Assembly: GCF_002933275.1 (NCBI RefSeq)
Contig: NZ_PSSX01000004.1
Span: 124,001-188,000, forward strand
DNA length: 64,000 nt
Reading direction: 5' to 3'
DNA from: Marinobacter maroccanus
Lineage (GTDB): Bacteria; Pseudomonadota; Gammaproteobacteria; Pseudomonadales; Oleiphilaceae
Every line of letters begins with the position of its first letter. The first letter of the stretch is position 1. Below, in pieces: positions 33,952-44,300 of the stretch. The notes under the pieces are model-generated. The model made no database searches and was not told the origin of the DNA. It worked only from the letters and a program-made list of their open reading frames with translations. The translations under genes and the position numbers were made by a program.

Positions 33952-34974
33952 CTACGCCATCGTCGCCTCGTTCAAATTCGACACGCTGTACTGCATCTGG
34001 TCTTCCAGCGTGTCCCATGGAAAGTTCCGGATTTTCTCCATGTGGGCGGGGTAGCCCTCTTGCTCCCACCATTCCAGATCCAGCGTGGCCCAGTAATCGG
34101 AAGGGCGTTGGCGTTTACCCGCCCCGTCATACTCGGCAGTGGTGGGGTCCAGGTGTCGGTAGGGCTCGAGAGCAGGAATGTCCGGCAGGGGATGGGAGAC
34201 ATCCATATAGCGCTGAAGTTCGTCCCAGTGGGCGTAGAGCTCCTCTTTCTGCGTGCTGTGTACCTCGGCGACCGCCGTCTGCCAACCGCTGTAGCGGTGG
34301 CGAAGCTGTAGCTTGTAGCTGACCGGGCCTTTGGGTTGAACATGGTAGGAAATGTAAGGGTCGAACTCGATAAACGGCGCCTCAAAGGTTTCCTCCCGCC
34401 AGGTGCGGAATTTGACCATACCAGTGGGACGAAAGAAGCCGCAGCCCAGGTCTTTGACGATGAAATCGGGGTTACGTTCCAGGAACCAGGTGAAGGGGTA
34501 GCGGAAGAAGAGGTGGAGGCATACGACAACAAGAATCGGAAAAGTGCCGTGAACCAACCCGCTGACAATATCAGTTTTGAACACAACAATTAGAAATGTA
34601 GCGAACGCACAGAAAAGCCAAAACTTAAATAAAAACATGTCGGCGAAGCCACTCGCAAACATCAATAAGAGCTGCCAACGAGTTTTTATAAAATCAGCCG
34701 GTTGTTTTTTATGAGTCCATTTAGGCCCAGCCAAATCCCTTCTGCCAAGTCCAGATATACGCTTTTGATAGGTTTCAACTGAGCTCGGCCTGACATGGAT
34801 ATTCAAACCCGCATAATTCGCCCACACTAAGCGTTCAATAAGGTCACCAGCTTCCAAGGCCTTTGCAAATCCTCCCGGATTTTCCAGACATCTTTGCTTT
34901 GGAATGGAGTCAGACCGAAAAGCTGTTTCGGCGTACCCACTCATGGCCTCTGATTGGTTATCCCTGCCACTCAA
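33952..34974 (-). CDS. Membrane protein, probable immunity to the upstream type VI effector
   Basis: A ~340-residue protein not recognised by family. Residues ~100-165 contain two to three membrane helices (MFLFKFWLFCAFATFLIVVF, and LVHGTFPILVVVCLHLFF). The rest is soluble and rich in Trp and Tyr. It overlaps the end of the effector gene. Two starts are possible: TTG 34974, nine bases after GGAGG, or ATG 34944 with a close AGAGG; the first is used here. Position directly after an effector with hydrophobic helices, and its own membrane location, suggest an immunity protein against a pore-forming or membrane-acting toxin. This role is inference only. Confidence 0.7.
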   Translation of the reverse strand: MSGRDNQSEAMSGYAETAFRSDSIPKQRCLENPGGFAKALEAGDLIERLVWANYAGLNIHVRPSSVETYQKRISGLGRRDLAGPKWTHKKQPADFIKTRWQLLLMFASGFADMFLFKFWLFCAFATFLIVVFKTDIVSGLVHGTFPILVVVCLHLFFRYPFTWFLERNPDFIVKDLGCGFFRPTGMVKFRTWREETFEAPFIEFDPYISYHVQPKGPVSYKLQLRHRYSGWQTAVAEVHSTQKEELYAHWDELQRYMDVSHPLPDIPALEPYRHLDPTTAEYDGAGKRQRPSDYWATLDLEWWEQEGYPAHMEKIRNFPWDTLEDQMQYSVSNLNEATMA

Positions 34975-37900
34975 CGTCCAGATCCTCCATCGTATGAGTC
35001 ACTTCCTGACTCTGGTATTCCTTTGCACCCCGGTTCCAGACGTCAACCGTAAAGGTCAGCGAAAGGCTTTTCACACGGTAACGGGTTTCCACACGCTCAT
35101 AATCCGATTGCGGCACAAAATCTGATAACTGCGACTTACCGATCATGAAGTTAATCGACTGACGCTGCTCGTCAAAGTCGTTCTGAATGCCCTGACGGAT
35201 GGTGCCCGATTTTCTGGCAATCGTTCCAGTACGCCAGCCTCCGGCCGGGTTTGGACCCAGTAAGCGGTAATGTTCCTGTTCGTACGATAGCACCAGTTCT
35301 ATGTCGGCGGGCTTGCCAGTAATAGCCAGGGCCGGGCTGGCGAATGACAGAACGGCCTCGGCTTCGTTTTGCCAGGCCGTCAACTTTCGTGCCTGAAGCC
35401 ATTCAGCCACACGGTTATCCGGAATCCGCTGGAGCGATACCGGCGTCATGGCTTTCACCAGAGCAATGTAGGCGTTGGATTCCGAGGCCAGCTCATCGGT
35501 CTGCTCATCAGGATCGCCAGAAAATGGTCCCGCGCGCAGCCACTTGCTGACGGCATCGTCCATCATTCGGTAGAAGGCAATCTCACCCACAACATAAATC
35601 GCGAAACCCAATGCTGTAACGTAACCCGATGCCACAGTTCCCGTCCAACGGGCTGCGGCTGGCACCAGGCGCCCAATGGCCGCCTGTAACGCCTGATCCG
35701 CTGTGCGCTCAACCGCCCGACGACCGACTGGGGTTAATAATCTGGCAGCGATGATGTCGGCACTGACCATGGTTGCAGCGCCGCCGGCTTTAATTAACTG
35801 GGCAGAGCCCGCTCCCCATCGACCGTTGGCAAACGAACTTACGGAATCGCTTACCATCAAAGCCGTCGTAAACATGCCGGCTAGCCAACCAGCCGCCTGC
35901 AACTGATTCCTAACGACGGCCCGAGCGAATTGATCCTGGGTGTTGAAGCTCGCCGCCAATCGAGCGAACCATTTTGCTTCTTTTCTCCACTTTACAATTT
36001 GAGGTTCCAGCCAACTGGGTTGTTGAGGCAACAATGTCGCAAATTGCGCTGAGCTCACACCCAGATCCGCAAAAGCACTCAACACGCCCAATATGGCTCT
36101 GCCACTTGTCGACTCAGGGCTCAAGTCCTGAACCGTATTCCTAAAATTCCAAACATCAAAAACCACCAACACACTCGGCAACCCGCCCGGATGCGCCGTC
36201 ACCTGATGCATAAACCGCTTTACCGGCTGGTGCTTTACTACGCCATCGAACGCATCGTAATCACTCACCCTCAATGCCGCACCCACGGCAGCCCCTGAGG
36301 TCAACGTATTGCCCTGTTCGTCCAGCACTTCAAGAACAATATAGGTACGCCCTTCATCGGCGCCTTCCATCTGCAAGGTGGTTCTGCCGGGGATAGCAGC
36401 TTCGGCAAATCCTTCAAAGGCACTCTTGATTCGATTGATGTCAGCCGTGAATGCTGCCCCCCGCAGTGTCAGTTCAGATTGAACCTGAGTGAGCCACCAC
36501 TGGGAAATTTCACCGGCAACACTGGAGAAAACCGAAGCCCCACGACCAACGAATCCCGCTATCGCCTGGCCATCTGGCCCCCTGGTTTGCTCTTGGTGAT
36601 CCGCCATGCTGCGCAGGACATTGGGTTCCAGCACTCGCATATCCTGGCTGCGGTCTTCCAGTGCTTCGACCAGGGATTTCAGATTGAGCAGGGTTGCATC
36701 ACCCACCTGGTACTCTCCCGAGCTGTCCTGAAATGGCAACAGCATGGCACCCAGAGGATGTTCGCCTGTAGCAATCTTCAAGGCTATTTTGGCTGCCTCA
36801 TCATTACCGTTTGCGTCAGATTCCTGCGGCAGTACCAGTGGGTCGGCGCGGTGCGCTGGCAATGACAGCACCTGCAGCAACGGCCCGGTCTGGACATACC
36901 CTGCGGCCGTGTTGCCCGATTCCAGCGCAAACAGATCCCGCAACGTGGCTGTCAGGCTTTGTGGCCGCTCGTCGTTCAGCAAGCGCACGAGTGCCGCTTG
37001 AGCTTCTGTGAGAAAGTCCCGTAGAGCAGCTCTTTCCACATCATAAAGTGTGCGCTGGAGTCGACCGCCTTCACTTTCGTCGATTCGGTTATCAAACCAG
37101 CCCCCGTCAATATAAAGAGGGTTCGCAGACCCATCGGGGAGGGTTTCACGACGAAAGTTGTTATGGAACAACTCAGCAGTGACACCAAACGGGCGTTTCT
37201 TTACGTTGTCCACTAGCGCCAGCATGAGCGCCAGCGCGGCATTCATCTGCTGGGCCAGATGACGGGCGGCCTGCAAAGAATCTCTAAGGTGTAATGTGAT
37301 CAGATGGCGGTCCCGAAGCGGGCCGAAAACATCGGTGCCAGCCTGGATTGTAGGCAATGGCTCGTTTTGCAGATGAAGTTGGCGCCAGCGCGGATAAAGC
37401 GACGGCGTTTCAAGGAAGTAGTCAGCATCAACCACATGCTCATCCGCTTCGATGGCATCACGCTGGGCAATAAGCGCGTCTTGCGCCTGCTGCGACTTTG
37501 CGCCATCGACGTCGTGTAACCATTGCCCCGGGAAGGTAAAATCGCTTTCTATCGCGCTGTCACGGGCTCGCATGACCGGCATTTCGTCAAGACGCTTCCA
37601 GTCGCCATCCAGGCTCGGCTGTCCCTCAAGGAAGGCCCGGATCGCTCTGGCGGATCGGCAGCGCGTTGTTATGAGACCGCTATCCTGCTCAAGCGCGCTG
37701 ATATACTCCCACGACCACTGCGTTTCACTGAACGCGAGATAAACATCGCTGTATACATCCGTACCATTCAGGCGAGCAGGCACGTGGATAACGTCTAACT
37801 CGGGGCCAATTGCTTTGCGATCATTGGCCGCTTCGAGAGAGGCTGTGCGGGCCTGTGCAACAGGGGTATCTCGCAGAACAGGTGCCGCATCCTCACTTGT

Positions 37901-38380
37901 CACAACTGACAGCTCCCGCCAGAGGCGTCCCCTGAAAAACACGTAGATCCAGCCGGTTCGAACCGGTGCGCCGATGGCTTCCTCATAGCCACTCATGGGT
38001 CGCGGATGCGTCAATTCTCCCGCATCGCAAAAAAGCGTCGGATGCACCGACACCATGAGATTATCCTGGTACTGTCGCTGAGGGGCTTTCAGAGCGTAAG
38101 GGCCGATGAACTCCTCGTCGATAACGGGGACGTTTATTGTCTCGTCCCCCTTGAGCTGCAGGATCAGCGAGCGTTTTTTGGGTTGCTCAACATGGCCCGC
38201 GAGAATTGGTCCCTTACGACCATTGTGTTTTTCGCAAATCTCAATGGAGGTAACAACTTCATTGCCGTCGTCGGCGATTTCGCTCAGAACATATTCATGA
38301 CCGGCAAGTGATTGCTGCCCCGTCAGTTCCAGCCAGAACGTCTCTGAAGGGGCGCAGGAAGGTGCTTTAACCGCTGACAT
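34958..38380 (-). CDS. MIX-motif type VI secretion effector
   Basis: A 1140-residue protein encoded after the VgrG and DUF4123 genes. Residues 140-149 (VRTGWIYVFF) match the MIX central motif hRxGhhYhh, with YLAFSETQW (~214-222) as the following conserved block; MIX marks polymorphic type VI effectors. The middle is long and helical. Residues ~860-980 hold several hydrophobic segments (GWLAGMFTTALMVSDSVSSF, VTALGFAIYVVGEIAFY), suggesting membrane insertion as the toxic act, and the last ~150 residues are a beta-rich soluble tail. No catalytic motif of a nuclease, lipase or amidase was seen. A fossil copy of its tail lies beyond the putative immunity gene. Confidence 0.82.
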   Translation of the reverse strand: MSAVKAPSCAPSETFWLELTGQQSLAGHEYVLSEIADDGNEVVTSIEICEKHNGRKGPILAGHVEQPKKRSLILQLKGDETINVPVIDEEFIGPYALKAPQRQYQDNLMVSVHPTLFCDAGELTHPRPMSGYEEAIGAPVRTGWIYVFFRGRLWRELSVVTSEDAAPVLRDTPVAQARTASLEAANDRKAIGPELDVIHVPARLNGTDVYSDVYLAFSETQWSWEYISALEQDSGLITTRCRSARAIRAFLEGQPSLDGDWKRLDEMPVMRARDSAIESDFTFPGQWLHDVDGAKSQQAQDALIAQRDAIEADEHVVDADYFLETPSLYPRWRQLHLQNEPLPTIQAGTDVFGPLRDRHLITLHLRDSLQAARHLAQQMNAALALMLALVDNVKKRPFGVTAELFHNNFRRETLPDGSANPLYIDGGWFDNRIDESEGGRLQRTLYDVERAALRDFLTEAQAALVRLLNDERPQSLTATLRDLFALESGNTAAGYVQTGPLLQVLSLPAHRADPLVLPQESDANGNDEAAKIALKIATGEHPLGAMLLPFQDSSGEYQVGDATLLNLKSLVEALEDRSQDMRVLEPNVLRSMADHQEQTRGPDGQAIAGFVGRGASVFSSVAGEISQWWLTQVQSELTLRGAAFTADINRIKSAFEGFAEAAIPGRTTLQMEGADEGRTYIVLEVLDEQGNTLTSGAAVGAALRVSDYDAFDGVVKHQPVKRFMHQVTAHPGGLPSVLVVFDVWNFRNTVQDLSPESTSGRAILGVLSAFADLGVSSAQFATLLPQQPSWLEPQIVKWRKEAKWFARLAASFNTQDQFARAVVRNQLQAAGWLAGMFTTALMVSDSVSSFANGRWGAGSAQLIKAGGAATMVSADIIAARLLTPVGRRAVERTADQALQAAIGRLVPAAARWTGTVASGYVTALGFAIYVVGEIAFYRMMDDAVSKWLRAGPFSGDPDEQTDELASESNAYIALVKAMTPVSLQRIPDNRVAEWLQARKLTAWQNEAEAVLSFASPALAITGKPADIELVLSYEQEHYRLLGPNPAGGWRTGTIARKSGTIRQGIQNDFDEQRQSINFMIGKSQLSDFVPQSDYERVETRYRVKSLSLTFTVDVWNRGAKEYQSQEVTHTMEDLDVEWQG

Positions 38381-38395
38381 GCTATGAAATCCTTT

Positions 38396-39157
38396 TCATG
38401 ATAATTCGCGAAACGCTGTCCATTGCGTCTCGAGCTCCACTGACTGGCCGTCGCAGGCCAACCCAGAATGCCACTGATTGACGATATAACGCGTGAGCGT
38501 AGTGGCATCTGCCTGCCGATCCCTGGCCAAATGAGGCAAACAGGCAGGCCAGCCAGCTACCCAACTCAGCAAGCGCTCAAAGTCACGACCTTTATAAGCT
38601 TTAATCTGTCGAGCCGCGCCTGTTGACTGAAATCCTGACCACTGCACGTGATTCAAGAGATCTATAGACCAAATCCATAGGCTATCGACAGCAGCTAATT
38701 CTGCCATTTGATCGGGTTGGCAGGCTGACAACACCTGAAGAAATCGGGTGTCATAAGTTCTGAGCAGACATGGGCCTGCCGTTTCCAGGTCAACCGACAG
38801 CATGCCGCGCAAACCAACCACGGCTTTATCAACGTCACTGTCGGTAAACAGAAACAACAATCCCTTCTCAGCCCATAGTGTCAGAGCATGCTGACAGAAA
38901 GGACTGTCAGCCACCGTCTCAATGATGACTGGCCCTGCATCAGCGAAGGCCTCCAATGGGCTGTTCTCAAACAACCAGCACCAGTTCGGTTCGTTGCATT
39001 TAGCATACAACGCATTGGTGATTTCATTTTCGTCAAACTGGGCCGCATCAATAATCAAAAGGCAACGCTGGCTCGGCTGAAGCTGCCATTCACGGATTGC
39101 CTCCTGAAATGTCTCCAGACATTCACGGCTAGGCAACGCAGGGGCAATTGTCGACAT
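38396..39157 (-). CDS. DUF4123 adaptor (effector-loading chaperone)
   Basis: A ~253-residue cytoplasmic protein of the DUF4123 type, with CLLIIDAAQFDENE near the start, WCWLFENSPLEAF and the GPCLLRTYDTRFLQVLSAC segment. In other species these proteins load a specific effector onto its VgrG tip. Here the gene lies between vgrG and the effector, the expected order. It overlaps the vgrG end by ~29 bases; ATG 39157 is used because GGAAG lies six bases upstream, though ATG 39169 is also possible. It is followed by the effector after 15 bases. Confidence 0.88.
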   Translation of the reverse strand: MSTIAPALPSRECLETFQEAIREWQLQPSQRCLLIIDAAQFDENEITNALYAKCNEPNWCWLFENSPLEAFADAGPVIIETVADSPFCQHALTLWAEKGLLFLFTDSDVDKAVVGLRGMLSVDLETAGPCLLRTYDTRFLQVLSACQPDQMAELAAVDSLWIWSIDLLNHVQWSGFQSTGAARQIKAYKGRDFERLLSWVAGWPACLPHLARDRQADATTLTRYIVNQWHSGLACDGQSVELETQWTAFRELS

Positions 39158-41234
39158 CGCAGCTTCCATCCTGTTTTTTCTGGCATGTTTTTATTGCTGG
39201 TGCTCGCTCCGCAGCCGCAGTCAGGAGCGTATTTCGATCCACTCGTTCGGCAATTGGCCGCTGCCCCACCTCCGCCACCTCAGCCGGAGCTACAACCCCA
39301 CCAGCCGCCGTCACCAATCCAGGCATCTCCGGCACCTGAACCTTCTGACCACTCCCCTTACCCGGAGCCCCTCCAGCATTCAGTTTGATCGCCGCGCCTC
39401 CCATGGCCACACCGCTGGGGTCGATCTTCACGAAGCTGCCACCAGCCTTGAGGGTGATTTCCGCACCCGCTTCGATAACGGCTTTCTGGCCGGCCTTGAT
39501 GTGCAGCTCAGAGCCAGAGTCGGTTAGCCAGGCGGTACCGGCTTTCAGGTGCAACGTACCAGTGACATTGAAACTGCGGTCTTTGCCGGTTTTTTCCCGT
39601 TTTTCACCGTCCACCGTGGCGTGGTCATTGCCTTTGATGTGGTCCTTGAGATCGTTGCCCACGGTCAGGTGGCAATCGTTCCTGATGACTTCGGTGCGGT
39701 TGTTTTCCGTGAGCAGAGCCAGGTCTTTCTGGGCGTGAACATAAATCTGTTCTTCGCCGGCTTCGTCTTCAAACCGCAGCTCGTTGCTGCCCTCGCCCTT
39801 GTGGGTTTTGGTTTTCAGGGTGGTGCGGGTTTTGTGTTCCGGCAGCGCGTACGGCGGCGTGTTGGTGGCGTGCCAGGTCCGGCCAGTGACGATGGGCTGG
39901 TCAGGATCGCCGTCCAGAAAGGAGACGATCACTTCATGGCCAATCCTCGGCAGTGCGGTGAAGCCATACTGGCCGCCGGCCCAACCCTGGCTGACCCGGA
40001 GCCAGGCACTGCTGTATTCATCATTTGACGCATAGCGATCCCAGGGAAATCGCACTTTCACCCGGCCGTATTGGTCGCAATGAATTTCTTCGCCATCCGG
40101 CCCGGTAACCACCGCCATCTGGGGCCCATCCATCAGGGGTTTATGTTCACACAGTGGCCGCCAGCTCCGGTCTGCAGGGATGGCGTTGAAGTGGTTGCCG
40201 TAACGCGTCGGTTCGCTGCCACCCTCTTCTTCCAGGGCCTGGGGTTGTGAGCCGGTGTGGGTGATCGCCGTAAGTAGCCAGTCGCGATTCATGGCTTCGT
40301 TGTCGTGGTCGGTCAGGGGCGCCCTGGCACCAGGTGCAAAATCCGGGCGATTGCTTTCACCAAAGGCTGTGTTGGCGTCGCTGCGCAGGGCATCAAGCCT
40401 GGCTTCAGTAAAAGGCCGACCACTGGCGTCCTGCTTGAATCGGCCGGGGTAGTCGTAGTGTTGGTAATCCTCCCGTTGGAAGAGCTGATCGCCAGACTGT
40501 TCATGCATCAGGGCGTAGGCCGGGTTCTTGAAGGTGTAATCCTTCATGGCGACCGAAGCGGGACGCACCCGCTCTCGGTACGCGAACCGGAACACACAAG
40601 GCGTTCGGCTACTGCCCCCTGCTTTGCCGTTGTATGGAACGGCCTCAAGCCGCGGCGAATCGCGATGGTGATCGGCAAAAATCAGGGCAGGCGCTTCCTG
40701 ACCATCGAGGCTGCCGTGCTGGTAGCGGTAGTGCCAGCCTTCCTCGGCAGCCAGACGTTCGACAAAAGCGAGGTCGCTTTCCCGATGCTGGACGCAGTAT
40801 TCCCGCTCCTCGGGGCCGCGCTTTAGGTCAAAGACGGTATCGACGATCCCCCGCCCCTCCAGCAGGGTACGCACAATCTCATCCGTACCCCGGTTCTGAA
40901 AAATACGGCTGTTGTGCATCAGCGCCATGCGCCAGAGCGGTGGCCGGAAAACCAGCTCGTAGCGAGTGCGCCGATGGCCAGAATCGCCGCGGGCGAATTC
41001 GCTGACCACGCCGGTAAAGCGACGCAGTGGTGCCCCGCCCTGCCAGACCACCAGATCCACTGGTTGCTCCAGCACGTTCAAGGCGCCAACAGACGGATCG
41101 GTACTGGCCAGGTCAAGGCGTCCCTGGAACAGCTCGGACAGCCGTTCTGTCAGTGCAAAGCCAACAACGGAAAAGTGGTCAGAGGAGTATTCGCCAATGG
41201 TGGCGGTAAATTGCAGTTCGCTTGCCTGAGGCAT
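39129..41234 (-). CDS. vgrG: Type VI secretion tip protein VgrG (TssI)
   Basis: A 701-residue spike protein. The gp27-like base covers residues 1-380 (FTATIGEYSSDHFSVVGF, the NSRIFQNRGTDEIVR segment), followed by the OB fold (AVVTGPDGEEIHCDQYGRVK, FPWDRYASNDEYSSAWLRVSQGW read in parts) and a gp5-like beta-helix with repeated TxNTH/KxGT-type strands. After the helix a ~80-residue tail contains four cysteines in KTCQKKQDGSCDVDNCPCVA, which may contact the adaptor or bind metal. No enzymatic extension is seen. AGGGA precedes the ATG. It opens the delivery module vgrG, adaptor, effector, immunity. Confidence 0.96.
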   Translation of the reverse strand: MPQASELQFTATIGEYSSDHFSVVGFALTERLSELFQGRLDLASTDPSVGALNVLEQPVDLVVWQGGAPLRRFTGVVSEFARGDSGHRRTRYELVFRPPLWRMALMHNSRIFQNRGTDEIVRTLLEGRGIVDTVFDLKRGPEEREYCVQHRESDLAFVERLAAEEGWHYRYQHGSLDGQEAPALIFADHHRDSPRLEAVPYNGKAGGSSRTPCVFRFAYRERVRPASVAMKDYTFKNPAYALMHEQSGDQLFQREDYQHYDYPGRFKQDASGRPFTEARLDALRSDANTAFGESNRPDFAPGARAPLTDHDNEAMNRDWLLTAITHTGSQPQALEEEGGSEPTRYGNHFNAIPADRSWRPLCEHKPLMDGPQMAVVTGPDGEEIHCDQYGRVKVRFPWDRYASNDEYSSAWLRVSQGWAGGQYGFTALPRIGHEVIVSFLDGDPDQPIVTGRTWHATNTPPYALPEHKTRTTLKTKTHKGEGSNELRFEDEAGEEQIYVHAQKDLALLTENNRTEVIRNDCHLTVGNDLKDHIKGNDHATVDGEKREKTGKDRSFNVTGTLHLKAGTAWLTDSGSELHIKAGQKAVIEAGAEITLKAGGSFVKIDPSGVAMGGAAIKLNAGGAPGKGSGQKVQVPEMPGLVTAAGGVVAPAEVAEVGQRPIAERVDRNTLLTAAAERAPAIKTCQKKQDGSCDVDNCPCVA

Positions 41235-41270
41235 GTCTTCGGTCCCTGAAGAAAAAAGAAAATCCGGGCT

Positions 41271-41328
41271 TTCGCACCATCCTGTGCGAAGACTCAGCCC
41301 TGATGAAAACGTCCTGCTCTCATCAGGG
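41271..41328 (-). terminator. Two hairpins between tssM and vgrG
   Basis: Two perfect stems stand side by side: 41298-41306 with 41320-41328 (CCCTGATGA) and 41271-41277 with 41284-41290 (TTCGCAC). On the minus strand the second is followed by ATTTTCTTTTTTC. This looks like a terminator or attenuator separating the structural genes from the vgrG-effector module, or an RNA processing site. Confidence 0.55.
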
Positions 41329-41351
41329 CGGCCCTAGTGTACTGAAAGATT

Positions 41352-44300
41352 TTAATACAAGCTGCGGGGTATGCGGTACCCCGCCAGTAGCTGCTGTGTG
41401 AACGGGTTAGTGTTGCTGGCCGCGTGGAGGCGATAACGCATCTCCCCGTCGTCAACCCGGAACCGGACATCCACCGCGCTGCTGCTCACGCCGGTAATGT
41501 CGGCTTTATCGAGCAGTCGGAACAGGGCCCAGGGGCCGCTTTCCGAGAGGCTGCGTGGTGAACGGTTCACCTGGATCGGCACCAGGGTAATACGGCTCTC
41601 AACAGATTCCCGCAGGGTATTGGGCCAGACCAGCGGAATACTCTGGCGCGGCCCGTGGCTGAACTCCACCAGCTGGCCGTCGACATTGACCACGCTGCGG
41701 CGTTTGTTGGCTGAGAGGTTGAGCGGCTCCAGCGCGAACTCCACATCGAGGGAACCACCCCGGGTAAAGTAGGCCCTGCGAATTCGGTCGGCATTTTCCA
41801 GGGAAGTCATTACCGCACCGCGCACAAGGCCGGCACGTCGGGCATCGCCCACCTGTTCCGGGTGATCCTCCAGGAACAGTTTTAGATTGTCCTGATAGAA
41901 GGCGTCCAGTACGCCGCCCGGGGCAAAGAACCGTTCAAAATCCTGCAGTGCAACATCCCGCCCGGAGTCCGGATTGAACGGATAGTGGCGGGCCAGATTC
42001 TGCTGGAAGGGCTGATACACCTCGCGGTACCACTCACGCTCCAGCTGCGCCACCGCCTGGTCCAGAACCACTCGCCAGCTTTCCGTGGCCAACCGGGTCA
42101 GAAGTCGGCTCAGGGGCTCAGGCTGGTTGGCGGCCATGCGCTGCAGGGTGAAGATCGGGTCGGCTCCCTGCAGGCCCATGCGGGCCCGGGCGGCGGCCAG
42201 CGCAGCCTTGCCCTTGTCTGGCGCTTCCTGGATGTTGCGCATGTACTCGTGAAGTTCCCCGACCACCAGCATGATCTGTTCAAGCCCGGTTGGCTGGTCG
42301 CCATTTTCCCGGGTCAACTGGTTGAGTTCCGCAAACTGCCGTTCAATATCCTGCAGCATGCGGAAATGGGGCGACTGCTCCAGAAGTTCCCGGGCTGCGG
42401 TACTCTCCCCTTCTGCCGAAGGCACGAGGCGAGTGTTATCGCGAACCTGCCCGAGCAGGTTTGCCAGGGGCACGTGGCCGCTGGTCAGGCTCTCCAGAAT
42501 ACGTACGCCGTGGTTCAGGTCCTCAAACCGCTGAATATCGATGCGGCTCAACGCAGTACGCCAGGCCTCGGCATAGTGCTCGGCATAGAGGGTCTGCAAA
42601 CTGGCCAGCAGTCTGGCTTCATCCGCCTTGCTGAAGTCAACGTTGTCCCGGCGGCCAAGCACCCAGGCGTCCACCAGAGCCAGCTCCGTTACCAAGCCGG
42701 ACTTGCGCAGGAACCATTTTTCCAGTCCCTCCCGGGTCAGCAACGCGGGGATGGTCAATGGATCTTCTTCCACCGCTGCCCCCGAGTCGGACGGCTCGCC
42801 ATAGTCATCCAGCCGGGTGAACACCGTGCTGAATGCCGGCCCGGATGCCCTGGCCAGTTCCAACGGTGCCCGGAATTCCTGTTCTGCTTCAATTTCCAGA
42901 TCCCGATAGACCCGGTCTGGCGTGGCAATCCGACCAAGCTCATGTTGTGCCCACTGGACACTGCTACGAAACGGCGCCAGGGTCATATCGGCAACCGCAT
43001 CGCCCTGGCGAGTAAGCTGTGCCAGATCGGTATGCGCCATGGCATAGTCCAGATGACCCAGTAGCCGCTGCTGCAGTTCACTCTGGCCGGGAAACGCCTC
43101 CTGCCAGTGGTTCTGCATGTAGCGGGTCACAATATCGTCCCGACGACCACTGGCGTCATACAGCATGCGCAACACCCGCAGATGCTCCAGGCGCTCAGTG
43201 CTATTGTCCGGCGCCTGACCCATCTCGGCCATCACACCGAACATCAGGGCTGGCAAATATTGGTATGCCAGCATATCCAGGTAGGATTCCTCAACTTCCG
43301 GGCCCACCTCATGGCCACGGTACAGGCCCATATCACTGAGCAACGGCCAGTTCCGGCGATGGTCGCCAAAGGCCAGCGTTGCCTCACGAAGTTCATCCAG
43401 CGGGCCGAGCAGGTTCCGGCCGGTGCTGTCCGGTTCAAAGCCCACCGGCTGCCAGCTATCGATAAAGCCCTGAACACGGGCTTCCACGGCGGCAGCGGCC
43501 TCTGCATTCTTGATAAAGAAATGCTGCCAGCCGGCGGTCATACCCGCACCGGCACAAACAGCCACCACGGCGGCCACGGCCAGCCGGCGTTGCCGGGACT
43601 GAATCACCCGTCGGTTATCACCGGCCAGGCCAGCCTCCGGATAGATGATCTCGGGGAACAGTGCCCGGGTAAACAGGGTGGCGGACTGCCCTGCCCGTTG
43701 AGCAGGCTGAATGGGCCCGGCAATCTGGTAGTTGGCGGCAGCTGCCGAGACAAAGGCATCTTCCGGCACTCCCTCCTGCAACACCGAGGTGAAGTAGGTG
43801 CCGCGAACCATCGCCGGTGTCGAGAACACATCCGCAGACAGCAGGTCGGTCAGGAAATGCTCCAGAACAGGCTTCAGCCCGGCAAGCTGGCGGGTAAAGG
43901 AATAGGCCGCTGCCCGCTCCTCAGCGTCCCGGGTATTGGCCAGAACATCCGGCAAGCGATCGGTAAGCCGCTCAACCATGGCGGTGTATCGGTCGGCGAA
44001 CTGGTTCAACCAATCATCGCTATCCATCTGACCTTCGAGGCTGTAGGTAAAGCCCAGTGCCCGCTCCTTGTCCTGCTTGCTCAGGGTCCGCACCAGCGGG
44101 CCAAAACCGTAAAGCAGGTCCATCTTGGTGAAGGTGACATAAACGGGCAGGCGGGAGCCGATCTGCTCCATCAGTTCCCGCAGGCGCGTGCGCAACAGAA
44201 TTGCCCGGTCCCGCCTCTGGCCGGGGTCTGCCACGCTGAGACTGGCCAGATCTATGGCCAGCACCACACCATTTAGAGGACGTTGAGGGCGATTTCGCTC

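Noticed and set aside
43107..44276. 389-residue frame antisense to tssM
   Set aside because: tssM on the other strand is certain; no start signal or protein-like pattern here.
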